Of a stretch of 64,000 nt of DNA, positions 25,048 to 34,474 are shown piece after piece; position 1 is the first letter of the stretch, and every line of letters starts with the position of its first letter. Below the pieces are notes generated by a model. It was not told where the DNA came from, did no database searches, and was given only the letters and a program-made list of their open reading frames with translations. The position numbers and the translations under genes were made by a program. The DNA is from Oscillospiraceae bacterium (GTDB taxonomy: Bacteria; Bacillota; Clostridia; Oscillospirales; Ruminococcaceae): contig CP107208.1 of assembly GCA_025758045.1 (NCBI GenBank), forward strand, positions 930,001 through 994,000, written 5' to 3'.

Positions 25048-26040
25048 ATGAAAATTACATTTTATGGCACGAGAGACTATGACCATTTATACTTTGACGT
25101 ACTGGCTGCCGATCCTGAATATGGGTGCGACATCCGCTTTTTGGCAGCTAATCTGGACAAGGACACCGCACCCTTGGCGGCCGGGGGCGAGGCGGTGTGC
25201 GCGTTCGTCAACGCCGACGGCTCGGCCCCGGTGCTGGAAACGCTGGCTGCCGTCGGGGTAAAACTGCTGCTGCTTCGCTGCGCCGGGTTCAATAACGTGG
25301 ACCTGGACGCCGCCAAGCGCTGCGGCATCACAGTGCTGCGGGTGCCCGGTTACAGCCCCGAGGCCGTGGCCGAACACGCCATGGCGCTGGCCATGGCCGC
25401 CAACCGCCGCATCTGCAAAGCCTACATCAAGGTGCGCAACAATAACTTTGCGCTGGACGGCCTGCTGGGTCACACGCTGTACGGCTCCGCCGCCGGCATC
25501 GTGGGCACTGGGCGCATCGGCGCGGCCATGGCCCGCATCTGCTGCGGCTTCGGCATGACCGTGCTGGCCTATGACCAGTACCGCAACCCTGCGCTGGAGG
25601 GCCTGGTGCGGTACGTCGGGCTGGAGGAACTGCTGCGCACGGCGGACCTCGTCAGCCTGCACTGCCCGCTGACGCCGGAGACCCACCACATGATTGACGC
25701 CGATGCCATCAAAATGATGCGGGACAGCGCTATTTTAGTCAACACCAGCCGGGGCGGGCTGATCGATACTCACGCGCTGATCGATGCGCTGCGCCAGCGC
25801 AAATTTGCCGGGGTGGGGCTGGATGTCTACGAGACCGAGGACAACCAAATTTTTGAGGATTACTCCGACGACGTGCTGCGCAGTGTGGTCGTGCCGGTAC
25901 TGCTCAGCTTTCCTAATGTGGTCATCACCAGCCACCAGGCTTTTTTTACCCGCACCGCCCTGCAAAGCATTGCCATAACTACGATGGAAAATGCCCGTGC
26001 CTTCGCCCGCGGCGAAAAGCTGGTAAACCTGGTGGAATAA
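25048..26040 (+). CDS. ldhA: D-lactate dehydrogenase (2-hydroxyacid dehydrogenase)
   Basis: A 330-residue NAD-dependent D-2-hydroxyacid dehydrogenase, most like fermentative D-lactate dehydrogenase. Seen: RCAGFNNVDL near 79, the dinucleotide loop GIVGTGRIGAAMA near 152, NTSRGGLIDTHAL with catalytic Arg, the VYETED stretch carrying the Glu, and a C-terminal TSHQAFFT with the catalytic His. The enzyme regenerates NAD from pyruvate, a major exit in gut anaerobes. The start has GGGGGA upstream. It has its own unit; the MarR promoter follows at once. Confidence 0.88.
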   Translation: MKITFYGTRDYDHLYFDVLAADPEYGCDIRFLAANLDKDTAPLAAGGEAVCAFVNADGSAPVLETLAAVGVKLLLLRCAGFNNVDLDAAKRCGITVLRVPGYSPEAVAEHAMALAMAANRRICKAYIKVRNNNFALDGLLGHTLYGSAAGIVGTGRIGAAMARICCGFGMTVLAYDQYRNPALEGLVRYVGLEELLRTADLVSLHCPLTPETHHMIDADAIKMMRDSAILVNTSRGGLIDTHALIDALRQRKFAGVGLDVYETEDNQIFEDYSDDVLRSVVVPVLLSFPNVVITSHQAFFTRTALQSIAITTMENARAFARGEKLVNLVE

Positions 26041-26053
26041 AGCAAAATACCGC

Positions 26054-26104
26054 TTGACAGTAATCCGAAATCGGACTATAATAGCAGAGTCCGATTTCGG
26101 ATTA
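26054..26104 (+). promoter_or_regulatory. marR promoter with paired operator
   Basis: A consensus TTGACA (26054-26059), 17-base spacer and TATAAT (26077-26082). A perfect 17-base inverted repeat, TAATCCGAAATCGGACT at 26061-26077 and its complement at 26088-26104, spans the spacer and start site. Each arm contains TCCGAAATCGGA, itself nearly palindromic, so each could bind one MarR dimer and shut the promoter. Confidence 0.85.
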
Positions 26105-26132
26105 TTGCTGTTTTGAGAGGAGACAACCCGCC

Positions 26133-26624
26133 TTGGAAGAGAACGCTGCACTGTCTGCCAAAAGCCTGATTGAACAGGAAAACCGACAGTATAACGAAAC
26201 AAACGCATTATATCACGCGGCGGCGGTGCAGTTCGGCCTGTCGGATACAGCATTCTGGATTCTGTATGCGCTGTACAGCAGTGCCGCCCCGCTTACACAG
26301 GTGCAGATGTGCGCCGAATGGTGCCTGCCCAAGCAGACCCTCAACTCGGCGGTGCGCAGCATGGTGGAACAGGGGCTGCTGGTGCTGACCCCGGCCCCCG
26401 GCGGCAAGCGTGCCAAGAACCTGAACCTGACCGAAGCGGGCCGCGCCTTGGCCGAAAAAACCATAGCGCGGGTTGTCCGGGCGGAGGCGGCAGCCATATG
26501 CCGCATGGGGCTGGAGCGCATGGAAACAGACCTTGCCATCCGGCAGGGATACCTGCAGAAATTGCGGGAAGAATTTACACAGTTAAAAGAAAAAACAGAT
26601 GGACATAAAACGGAGAACCTATGA
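26133..26624 (+). CDS. MarR-family repressor of the downstream MATE pump
   Basis: A 163-residue winged-helix protein. The wHTH runs about residues 35-110 (ALYSSAAPLTQVQMCAEWCLPKQTLNSAVRSMVEQGLL, then the wing LTPAPGGKRAKNLNLT). N- and C-terminal helices suit dimerisation. The start is TTG at 26133, nine bases after AGGAG. Its promoter carries a paired operator, so it very probably represses itself and the pump, and lets go when a toxic ligand binds. The stop overlaps the MATE start by four bases (ATGA). Confidence 0.87.
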   Translation: MEENAALSAKSLIEQENRQYNETNALYHAAAVQFGLSDTAFWILYALYSSAAPLTQVQMCAEWCLPKQTLNSAVRSMVEQGLLVLTPAPGGKRAKNLNLTEAGRALAEKTIARVVRAEAAAICRMGLERMETDLAIRQGYLQKLREEFTQLKEKTDGHKTENL

Positions 26625-27964
26625 GCAAAGATCGTATCCAGTTATCTGACCATTTTACCACCGGCCGCCTGCTGCGTTTTGTGGCATCGCCCATTATCAT
26701 GATGATCTTCACCTCGGTGTACTGCGTGGTGGATGGCTTTTTTGTCTCGAATTTTGCCGGTAAAACGGCATTTTCTGCTTTGAACCTGATCTACCCGTTC
26801 CTGCAGGCGTTTGGCTGCCTGGGCTTCATGGTAGGCACCGGCGGCAGCGCGCTGGTCGCCATGACACTGGGTACTGGCGATAAAAAGCAGGCGGACAACC
26901 TGTTCTCGATGCTGGCTGCCTCCACGATCGTGATGGGCATTGTCTCCACCATCATTGGCTGGTTCCTGTTGGAGCCTGCCGCCCAGCTGCTGGGCGCTAC
27001 GCCGGAACTGCTGCCGAACTGCCTGACGTACGGCCGCATCCTGCTGCTGTTCCAGACAGCCTTTATGATGCAGTTCTTTTTCCAGAGCTTTTTCATCACC
27101 TCCGAAAAGCCGAAGCTGGGCCTGGCCTTCACTGTGCTGGCGGGCCTGACCAACATCGTACTGGACTTTCTGCTGGTGGGTGTGCTGCGCGGCGGCATCG
27201 TCGGCGCGGCGTCGGCTACCGTCATCAGCCAGATGGTGGGCGGCATCGGCCCTATGTTCTACTTTTTCAACCGCAAAAACTCCAGCCTGCTGCACTTTGT
27301 ACGGCCCAAGTTCAGCGCCAAAGCGCTGGGCAAGGCCTGCGCCAACGGTTCCAGCGAGCTGATGACCAACTTGTCGGCCTCGCTGGTCAGTGCGCTGTAC
27401 AACCTGCAGCTGATGAGGCTCATCGGCGCCGACGGCGTGGCGGCCTACGGCGTGTTGATGTACGTGGGCTTTATCTTTGCAGCGGTGTTCATCGGCTATG
27501 CCCAGGGCTGTGCGCCCATCATCAGCTACCATTATGGTGCTGAAAACCACGATGAATTGAAGAACTTGTTCCGCAAGAGCATTACGATGCTGGCGATTGC
27601 CGGTGTGGCGATGTTTGCCAGTGCCCAGCTGATGGCCACGCCTTTGGCGAAGATGTTCGTCGGCTACGACACCGGCCTGATGGAGCTGACCGAGCATGCG
27701 CTGAAGCTGTACGCGTTCTCCTTCCTGCTGTGCGGCTTCAACATTTTCTCCTCGGCGTTCTTTACGGCGTTGAACAACGGTGCCATCTCGGCGGCGATCT
27801 CCTTCCTGCGCACGCTGGTGTTTCAGGTGTTTGCGGTGCTGGTGCTGCCCATGGTGCTGGACATTGACGGCATCTGGTATGCCCTGGTTTTTGCCGAGGC
27901 TGCGGCGTTGCTCGTTTCGGCGGCGCTGCTGGTCAAGAACCGGAATCGGTATCATTACGCTTGA
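26621..27964 (+). CDS. MATE-family efflux transporter under MarR control
   Basis: A 447-residue twelve-helix MATE exporter, distinct from the one at 17582: the first helix reads LLRFVASPIIMMIFTSVYCVVDGFFVSNFAG, and the GTGGSALVAMTLGTGDKKQADN loop after helix 2 is typical of the DinF/NorM-like Clostridia group. The internal repeat begins near residue 235. Translation is coupled to marR. Substrates probably overlap the ligands sensed by MarR. A terminator closes the unit. Confidence 0.88.
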   Translation: MSKDRIQLSDHFTTGRLLRFVASPIIMMIFTSVYCVVDGFFVSNFAGKTAFSALNLIYPFLQAFGCLGFMVGTGGSALVAMTLGTGDKKQADNLFSMLAASTIVMGIVSTIIGWFLLEPAAQLLGATPELLPNCLTYGRILLLFQTAFMMQFFFQSFFITSEKPKLGLAFTVLAGLTNIVLDFLLVGVLRGGIVGAASATVISQMVGGIGPMFYFFNRKNSSLLHFVRPKFSAKALGKACANGSSELMTNLSASLVSALYNLQLMRLIGADGVAAYGVLMYVGFIFAAVFIGYAQGCAPIISYHYGAENHDELKNLFRKSITMLAIAGVAMFASAQLMATPLAKMFVGYDTGLMELTEHALKLYAFSFLLCGFNIFSSAFFTALNNGAISAAISFLRTLVFQVFAVLVLPMVLDIDGIWYALVFAEAAALLVSAALLVKNRNRYHYA

Positions 27965-27990
27965 TTTCTGCTTTTAATATGTGCCTTATC

Positions 27991-28020
27991 GGCCCTGCCC
28001 ACCTTGCGGCAGGGCCTTTT
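27991..28020 (+). terminator. intrinsic terminator after marR-MATE operon
   Basis: GGCCCTGCC pairs with GGCAGGGCC followed by TTTTA. Confidence 0.85.
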
Positions 28021-28066
28021 ATAATGGCATTTTGCCGCTAAAATGCACCGAAAACTTACGAAAATA

Positions 28067-28125
28067 TTGACACATCGGGGCCTCCGTTTTATACTGTTAG
28101 CGTAGACTAATTACGATTGACTAAC
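28067..28125 (+). promoter_or_regulatory. promoter of ABC exporter operon with direct repeats
   Basis: TTGACA (28067-28072) and TATACT (28090-28095) are 17 bases apart. Just downstream GACTAA occurs twice, at about 28105-28110 and 28119-28124, inside a GTTAG...CTAAC frame; this could be a repressor site. No regulator gene is adjacent. Confidence 0.6.
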
Positions 28126-28143
28126 TAAAAGAGGAGCATCCCT

Positions 28144-28842
28144 GTGTTTCTTGAACTGAATCAGATCAAAAAGTCCTTTGGCAGCGGTGAAAACCGGGTC
28201 CAGGTGCTGAAAGGCATCGACCTGGCCGTGGAAAAAGGCGAATTCTGCGTGCTGCTGGGGCCGTCCGGCTCCGGCAAGTCCACGCTGCTCAACATCCTGG
28301 GCGGCATCGACCGCGCCGACTCCGGCGACATTCTCATCGACGGCGAGCGTATGGCCGATATGAACGAGAAGGCCCTGACCCTCTACCGCCGCCGCCATCT
28401 GGGCTACATTTTCCAGATGTACAACCTCATCCCTAATCTGACCGTGCGGGAAAACATCGAGGTGGGCGCTTACCTCTCCCGCCGCCCGCTGGATGTGGAC
28501 GAGCTGCTCCACCTGCTGGGCCTGTGGGATCACCGCGGAAAACTGCCCAACCAGCTTTCCGGCGGTCAGCAGCAACGCACCTCCATTGGCCGTGCCATCG
28601 TTAAGAATCCGGACATCCTGCTTTGCGATGAGCCCACCGGCGCGCTGGATTACAAGACCAGCAAGGAGATACTGAAGCTCATAGAGACCGTCAACCAGAA
28701 GTACGGCAACACCGTCATCATGGTCACCCACAACGATGCCATCCGCCTGATGGCCGACCGCGTAGTGCGTCTGCGCGACGGTGCCATCCGCAGCAACGAG
28801 ACCAATGCGGTCAAGGTCCCCGCGCAGGACCTGGAATGGTAA
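28144..28842 (+). CDS. ABC transporter ATPase, MacB/LolD type
   Basis: A 232-residue ATP-binding subunit. Walker A GPSGSGKST at 39-47, Q-loop in IFQMYNLIPNLTV, signature LSGGQQQR, Walker B ILLCDEPTGALD and the switch His in VTHND are all present. The class is that of FtsX-type exporters. GTG at 28144 follows GAGGAG. It works with the permease 13 bases downstream and probably with the lipoprotein after that. Confidence 0.92.
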   Translation: MFLELNQIKKSFGSGENRVQVLKGIDLAVEKGEFCVLLGPSGSGKSTLLNILGGIDRADSGDILIDGERMADMNEKALTLYRRRHLGYIFQMYNLIPNLTVRENIEVGAYLSRRPLDVDELLHLLGLWDHRGKLPNQLSGGQQQRTSIGRAIVKNPDILLCDEPTGALDYKTSKEILKLIETVNQKYGNTVIMVTHNDAIRLMADRVVRLRDGAIRSNETNAVKVPAQDLEW

Positions 28843-28855
28843 AGGGGGCTTGCGC

Positions 28856-31183
28856 GTGAAGGACCCTTTAAACAAACGCATTCTGCGCGAACTGCGCAGC
28901 GAGATGGGCAAGTACGCCGTCATCGCCATTCTGCTCATCGCCACCATCGGCTTTGTGTCGGGCTTCCTTGTGGCCGGCTCCAGCATGATCGCCGCCTACA
29001 ACGAAGGCTTTGAGAAATACAATATCGAGGATGGCCACTTCCGCGTGGAAAAGCAGCTCAACCGCGCCCAGCTTAAGGCGATCACCGGCGCAGGTGTGAC
29101 CCTGTACGACCTGCACTACCGTGAGACCGCCATGGAAAACGGCAGCACGCTGCGCATCTACCCGGACCGCACCCAGGTCAACACCGTCTGTCTGATGCAG
29201 GGTGCCATGCCTGCCGCCCCCGGTGAGATGGGCCTGGACCGCATGTATGCCGAGAACAACGGCATCGCGGTGGGCGATACCGTGACCGACACAAACGGCC
29301 AGACCTGGACCGTCACCGGCTATGTGGCCCTGCCGGATTACAGCTGCCTGTTTAAGGATAATACGGACACGATGTTCGACGCCATCAAGTTCGGTGTGGC
29401 CATCGTCACGCAGGAGGCGTTCGATGCCCTGCCAGAACAGCAGACCTGGAACTACGCCTGGCAGTACGACACCGCCCCGGCGGACGACCGCGCCGAGAAG
29501 GACGCAGCCACCGACTTTATGAAAGTCGTCAACAAAACGGCGTCCCTGCAGGATTTTGTGCCCGAGTATGAGAACCAGGCCATCATCTTTACCGGTGACG
29601 ACCTGGGCAGCGACCGCGCCATGATTGCCGTGTTGCTCTACATCGTCATTGCCATTATGGCCTTTTTGTTTGCCGTTACTACGTCCAATACCATCGCCAA
29701 AGAGGCAGGCGTCATCGGCACGCTGCGGGCCTCCGGCTACAGCCGGGGCGAGCTGGTGCGCCACTACATGGCCATGCCGGTGGTGGTCACCCTTATCAGC
29801 GCGGCGGTGGGCAATGTACTGGGGTACACGGTGCTCAAAAACGTCTGCGTCGACATGTACTATGGCAGTTACAGCTTGCCCACCTATGTCACACGCTGGA
29901 ACGCCGATGCGTTTTGGATGACGACAGTCATCCCGGTGGCGTTGATGATCTTCATCAACTGGCTGGTGCTTTCCCGCACGATGCGCATCTCGCCGCTGCA
30001 ATTTTTGCGGCATGACCTCAGCCGTCACGCTAACCGCAAGCATGCCCTGCCCCTGCCGTCGGCACTGCCGTTTTTTGGGCGGTTCCGCACCCGCGTGATT
30101 TTGCAAAACCTGGGCAGTTATGTGGTGCTGTTTGTGGGCGTGCTGTTCGCCAATCTGCTGCTCAGTTTTGGCATGATCCTGCCCGATGCGCTGAACCATT
30201 ACAGTGATACGATCGCGGACAACATGCTGAGCAACACCCAGACGATGCTGCAGATCCCCTACAGCGCCATGGACGAGGACCGCAAGCTGAATGCCCTGCT
30301 CTCGATGCTGCAGTTCCGCATGGAGACCGATACCGAGGAAAACAACGCCGAAAAGTTCAGCGCCTACAGCCTGCAGACCCTGGGCACCGACGAGGGCGGC
30401 GCGGCCAAAAGCGAGAGCGTGCTGCTGTACGGTGTAGAGCCGGACAGCCGTTACGTGCAGCTGCCGGGGGATGGCGTCTACCTGTCCTCGGCCTACGCCG
30501 ACAAGTACGAACTGGGCGCAGGGGACACGATTACCCTGCGGGAAAAGTACGAAGATACGACCTATACATTTACGGTGGACGGCGTGTATGATTACATGGG
30601 TGCGCTGGCCGTCTTTATGCCCCGGGAAAAGCTGAACGAAGTGTTCGACCTGGGCGACGGCTACTACGGCGGCTATTTCTCCGACGCACCGCTGACCGAG
30701 ATCAAGGATGAATACGTCGGCTCGGTCATCGACCTGGACCAGCTGACGAAAGTTTCCCGCCAGCTGATGGTCTCGATGGGGGCCTCCATGGGGCTGGTCA
30801 ACGGCTTTGCCGTAATGATCTTCTTCGTGGTCGTCTACCTGCTAAGCAAGATGATCATCGAGAAGAACGCCCAATCCATCTCGATGACGAAAATTTTAGG
30901 CTACAACGGCAGCGAGATTGCCCGGCTGTATCTGCTGTCCACCACGGTGGTGGTCGTGCTGTGCTTGGTCATCAGCCTGCCGATCGAAGTATACGTGATG
31001 AAGTTCCTTTTCCGCGCTGTCATGATGGAAAGCATGACCGGCTGGATCGAGATGTGGGTCTCGCCCACGCTGTACCCGCGCATGCTGGCGGCGGGCCTGG
31101 TTACCTACGCGGTGGTGGCGGTACTGGAGTACCGCCGCATCATCCGCGTGCCAATGGACGAAGCGCTGAAGAATGTGGAGTGA
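28856..31183 (+). CDS. FtsX-family ABC permease
   Basis: A 775-residue membrane protein with one N-terminal helix (about residues 18-38), a large outer domain, three helices in the middle (about 255-400), a further helix near 425, a second outer domain and three C-terminal helices: the two-FtsX layout of 8-10 segment MacB-like Firmicutes permeases. GTG at 28856 (MKDPLNKRILRELRSE) is the likely start, behind AAAGGGGG; an open frame reaches back to 28781 inside the ATPase gene. It probably acts on surface or membrane-embedded substrates rather than small solutes. Confidence 0.85.
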   Translation: MKDPLNKRILRELRSEMGKYAVIAILLIATIGFVSGFLVAGSSMIAAYNEGFEKYNIEDGHFRVEKQLNRAQLKAITGAGVTLYDLHYRETAMENGSTLRIYPDRTQVNTVCLMQGAMPAAPGEMGLDRMYAENNGIAVGDTVTDTNGQTWTVTGYVALPDYSCLFKDNTDTMFDAIKFGVAIVTQEAFDALPEQQTWNYAWQYDTAPADDRAEKDAATDFMKVVNKTASLQDFVPEYENQAIIFTGDDLGSDRAMIAVLLYIVIAIMAFLFAVTTSNTIAKEAGVIGTLRASGYSRGELVRHYMAMPVVVTLISAAVGNVLGYTVLKNVCVDMYYGSYSLPTYVTRWNADAFWMTTVIPVALMIFINWLVLSRTMRISPLQFLRHDLSRHANRKHALPLPSALPFFGRFRTRVILQNLGSYVVLFVGVLFANLLLSFGMILPDALNHYSDTIADNMLSNTQTMLQIPYSAMDEDRKLNALLSMLQFRMETDTEENNAEKFSAYSLQTLGTDEGGAAKSESVLLYGVEPDSRYVQLPGDGVYLSSAYADKYELGAGDTITLREKYEDTTYTFTVDGVYDYMGALAVFMPREKLNEVFDLGDGYYGGYFSDAPLTEIKDEYVGSVIDLDQLTKVSRQLMVSMGASMGLVNGFAVMIFFVVVYLLSKMIIEKNAQSISMTKILGYNGSEIARLYLLSTTVVVVLCLVISLPIEVYVMKFLFRAVMMESMTGWIEMWVSPTLYPRMLAAGLVTYAVVAVLEYRRIIRVPMDEALKNVE

Positions 31184-31189
31184 TGGGAT

Positions 31190-32974
31190 ATGAAAAAAAC
31201 GATACCGATACTTTTGTCTGCGGCGCTGCTGCTTTCGGCCTGCGGCCAGGCGGCCGGCACGGCGGAAACCACCTCGGCGGACGCCCCTGCTGCCGTGACC
31301 GAGACGACGGCGCAGACCTCTGCCCCCAAGACCACGCCCGGCGGCGTGGATAAGGCCGAGACCGTCTACGCCAAGGCCGACGCCGACGGCACCGTGACCG
31401 AGACCACGGTGGAAGCTGTGCTGAAGGCCCGCGACGGCGCGACGATTGAAGATGTGGCCGCCCTGCGGGACATCATCAACAAAGAGGGTGATGAGGCGTA
31501 CACCACCGGCGCCGACAACGCCCTGACCTGGGAGAACAGCGGTAATGCCATCACCTACGAGGGCAAGTCCGACGCTGCCCTGCCGGTGACCACCCGGGTG
31601 ACCTACTACTTAAACGGCGTGGAAACCGCCCCCGCCGACCTGGCCGGGCAGAGCGGCCGGGTGCGCATCCGCTTTGACTACACCAACCACACCCGCGAGA
31701 CCGTCACGGTGGATGGGCAGGAGTACACGGTCTGCGTACCGTTTACGGCCATCACAGCGGTGATTTTGGACGGGGACAAGTTCTCTAATATTGAGGCCGA
31801 CAACGGCAAGGTTATGGAGCTGGACGGCACAACGGCCGTGCTGGGCACCGCGATGCCAGGCCTGGCGGACAACCTGCGCCTGACCGAGTTTGAGCCGCTG
31901 GAGGACACCGAGATCCCCGCTTATTTTGAAGTGAGCGCCGATGTGACCGACTTCTCGCTGGACTTTACGGCCACGATCCTGACTCCCTCGGCGCTGGATG
32001 ATCTGGACACCGGCGACCTGTCCGACCTGGACGATTTGAGCGACACGCTGGACGACCTGACCGACGCCGCCGACGAACTGGCGGACGGTACCGGCGCTTT
32101 GGCCGACGGCGTGCAGGCACTGTATGATGGCTTCCACGAGTACGCCGACGGCGTGCAGGGCCTGAACGAGGGCGCCGAAGCCCTGGCCGACGGCCTGACC
32201 CAGTTGTATGACAGCGGCACGGCCCTGGTGGACGGTGCTAACGCCCTGCGGGACGGTTTGAGTGCGGTCAGCGGAGCCGTCGGTGGGATGACCTCCGGCG
32301 ATACGGGCAGCAATGACGAGATGATGGCCCAGCTGAACGAGCAGCTGGCGCCGGTAATTTCCAATTATGGCACGACCGTGGTAACGGATACCGTGACCGA
32401 TGCGGACCTGCTGGCCGCCCTGACGGCGGCTGGCCTTACCGGGGAGCAGCAGCAGGCCGTACTGGGCGCAGTAGGCGTGGCCATGGGCAAAGCGCTGCAA
32501 AACGACACCCCTGCCATGGTGCAGGGCGTGGCCGGTACGGTCTCCGGGGTCCTCATGGGCCAGCTTGGCAGCGGCATCAGCCAGCTGCAGACCGGCCTGG
32601 ACCAGCTTGCCAGCGGCAGTGCCGAGCTGGCCCGCGGTGCCGACACCTACGTAAAAGCGGTTGGCCAGGTCAGCCAAGGGGCCGACGCCCTGGCCGAAGG
32701 CAGCGCCAAGCTGGACGACGCCAGCGACGCCATGTACGAGGGCCTGGCTGAACTCCACGATGGTGCAGCAGAACTCCACGACGGCGTGCAGGAGTTCAGC
32801 GATAAAAACACCGACGACCTTTCCGACGACCTGGGCGGCGGCCTGCGCAACGTAGTCCGCCGCCTGAAAGCCGTCCAGCAGGCGGGCAAAAACTACCAGA
32901 CCTTCAGCGGCTTGCACAACGGAGATACTGGCAGCGTAAAGTTCATCGTGGAGACGTCGGAGATCAAGAAGTAA
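31190..32974 (+). CDS. lipoprotein with YhgE/Pip-like LADG repeats
   Basis: A 594-residue secreted protein. The signal peptide ends in a lipobox LSAC with Cys18, followed by a Ser/Thr/Ala-rich linker. Residues about 100-265 form a beta-rich domain. From about 280 to 560 the chain is a long helical stretch with repeats of the form LADG/LxDG at about 7- or 14-residue spacing (ELADGTGALADGVQALYDG and so on), as seen in the YhgE/Pip and MmpL-associated coiled domains. It starts 6 bases after the permease stop and is probably a partner of that exporter outside the membrane, possibly a periplasm-like spacer or surface probe. Family membership is by repeat pattern only. Confidence 0.7.
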   Translation: MKKTIPILLSAALLLSACGQAAGTAETTSADAPAAVTETTAQTSAPKTTPGGVDKAETVYAKADADGTVTETTVEAVLKARDGATIEDVAALRDIINKEGDEAYTTGADNALTWENSGNAITYEGKSDAALPVTTRVTYYLNGVETAPADLAGQSGRVRIRFDYTNHTRETVTVDGQEYTVCVPFTAITAVILDGDKFSNIEADNGKVMELDGTTAVLGTAMPGLADNLRLTEFEPLEDTEIPAYFEVSADVTDFSLDFTATILTPSALDDLDTGDLSDLDDLSDTLDDLTDAADELADGTGALADGVQALYDGFHEYADGVQGLNEGAEALADGLTQLYDSGTALVDGANALRDGLSAVSGAVGGMTSGDTGSNDEMMAQLNEQLAPVISNYGTTVVTDTVTDADLLAALTAAGLTGEQQQAVLGAVGVAMGKALQNDTPAMVQGVAGTVSGVLMGQLGSGISQLQTGLDQLASGSAELARGADTYVKAVGQVSQGADALAEGSAKLDDASDAMYEGLAELHDGAAELHDGVQEFSDKNTDDLSDDLGGGLRNVVRRLKAVQQAGKNYQTFSGLHNGDTGSVKFIVETSEIKK

Positions 32975-32990
32975 ACAGGGTATAAAAAAT

Positions 32991-33030
32991 AAAAGGGAAG
33001 AATCTGTGAGGAACAGGTCCTTCCCTTTTT
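32991..33030 (+). terminator. intrinsic terminator of ABC exporter operon
   Basis: AAAAGGGAAG pairs with CTTCCCTTTT around an AT-balanced loop, with T-run. Confidence 0.8.
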
Positions 33031-33039
33031 GTAATGCGC

Positions 33040-33180
33040 ATGCTTGACTTTCTGCACAAGGCTGCCGCCATCAAAGTCTTTGAGTTTGCAAACAGCTATG
33101 GCATCCGATGGCAGAGCTTTGTTCAAGCGTTCCAGGCTGCTGTGCAGTTCAGGAAGGCTCTACTGGTCAGACCGAGTTAA
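33040..33180 (+). other. short open frame between convergent operons, probably not a gene
   Basis: ATG at 33040 opens a 46-codon frame (MLDFLHKAAAIKVFEFANS...) ending at the TAA before the cyuA stop. No ribosome site is visible and the residues match nothing I recognise. It may be the tail of a lost gene. Confidence 0.2.
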
Positions 33181-33190
33181 TGGCAAAGTA

Positions 33191-34468
33191 TCAGTTTTTC
33201 AGCATCAGGCGCAGGATCTCCAGGTCCGCTTCCCGCATGCCTTCCCGGGCGATGTGGCCCACGTCCTGGATCGTTTTTTCCACGCTGGCGGTGACGATGC
33301 CCTCGCCCTGTTCAAAGCGGTGGCCGTTCATGCTCATGCGTACGCTGAGCAGGCCGGTGTACACCGCCGCCGCGATCTTGGAGGCGCAGCTGGACTTGGC
33401 GCCATCGCACCACATGCCGCCCAGAGTGGCCAGAGTGTTGGTGATAACGCCGCAGATCTGCTCATAGCTGCCGCCCTGGAGCCAGCAGATGCCCACCGCT
33501 GCCGCGCAGGCAGCGCTGGTGGCACCGCAGTAGGCGGACAGGCTGCCGATGAACCGTTTCTGGTGAATGCTCATCAGGTTGGCGATGGCCAGGGCCCGCA
33601 GCAGGCTGTCGTGGTCCACCTGGTTTTCCTCGGCGTAGAGCAGCACCGGCATGGTGATGGTAAGCCCCTGGTTGCCACTGCCCGAGTTGATGACCACCGG
33701 CAGGGGGCAGCCGTTCATACGGGCATCACTGCCCGCGGCAGCCGCGGCGGCGGCCCGCATCTCAAAGGGGCCTTCCTGGAACATGCCCCGCAGGGTGGCG
33801 CCCACCTCGGCGCCGTAGTGCCCGGCCAGACCGGTGTCCGAGATGGCCCGGTTACAGGTGATCTGGTTTTCCAACACATCCCGGATGGTGTCCAGGTCCA
33901 CCGTTTCGCCATAGGTAAGGATGTCCCGCACATTCAAAAGGCTTTTGTCCGGTGCAGGGGCGCACACCTGCCGGGCGCACTCCCCTTCCATCAGATTTTC
34001 GCCGTTGTGCTCCATGCGGGTCACATTGGTGTGGGTGGTACGGATCTCCACAAAGGCTTCGTCCGCCCCCGCCCGGGCCGTCACCTGGACTACCAGGTTG
34101 TCGGTGCCTTCGATAAGGCTGGTGGTGCAGATACCCGCTTCCAGCAGTTCCACCGCCCGGGCACGAGTGGCATCGGTGACGCTTTCCAGCACCGCCAGAC
34201 GGCGGGTGGCATCGCCCCCGCAGACGCCCAGCAGGGCGGCGATCTCAATGCCGCGGCGTCCGCCGGAATTGGGGACCGTGACGCCCTTGACGTTCTTGAC
34301 GATATTGCCGCTGCAGGCCAGCTGCAGGGTATCCGGCTCCCGGCCCAGGATCTGGCGGGCCAAAGCGCCCGCATAGGCGATGGCGATGGGCTCGGTACAG
34401 CCCATGGCGGTGATCAGTTCCCCCCGCAGCAGCTCGCCGTATACGGTATATACTTGTTCTTGTAGCAT
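33191..34468 (-). CDS. cyuA: L-cysteine desulfidase, CyuA/UPF0597 family
   Basis: A 425-residue protein of the serine dehydratase-like UPF0597 family whose studied members (CyuA/YhaM, CdsB) degrade L-cysteine to pyruvate, ammonia and sulphide using an oxygen-sensitive [4Fe-4S] cluster. The N-terminal MGCTEP holds Cys24; further conserved cysteines occur in SAYCGATSAACAAAVG and GGMWCDGAKSSCASK. VPNSGGRRGIEIAALLG is the family block after residue 60. It is last in the leftward liv-M20 operon, 6 bases after the first M20 gene, so its substrate probably comes from a conjugate that those enzymes open. Confidence 0.8.
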   Translation of the reverse strand: MLQEQVYTVYGELLRGELITAMGCTEPIAIAYAGALARQILGREPDTLQLACSGNIVKNVKGVTVPNSGGRRGIEIAALLGVCGGDATRRLAVLESVTDATRARAVELLEAGICTTSLIEGTDNLVVQVTARAGADEAFVEIRTTHTNVTRMEHNGENLMEGECARQVCAPAPDKSLLNVRDILTYGETVDLDTIRDVLENQITCNRAISDTGLAGHYGAEVGATLRGMFQEGPFEMRAAAAAAAGSDARMNGCPLPVVINSGSGNQGLTITMPVLLYAEENQVDHDSLLRALAIANLMSIHQKRFIGSLSAYCGATSAACAAAVGICWLQGGSYEQICGVITNTLATLGGMWCDGAKSSCASKIAAAVYTGLLSVRMSMNGHRFEQGEGIVTASVEKTIQDVGHIAREGMREADLEILRLMLKN

Positions 34469-34474
34469 TTCCGT

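Noticed and set aside
31610..32917. Long minus-strand frame opposite the repeat lipoprotein
   Set aside because: Mirror of the LADG repeat region; Val/Gln/His-rich with no domain.
33040..33180. Small gene between terminator and cyuA
   Set aside because: No ribosome site and no recognisable family; listed only as low-confidence sequence.
33044..34465. Long plus-strand open frame opposite cyuA
   Set aside because: Antisense shadow of cyuA; no family features, no ribosome site.
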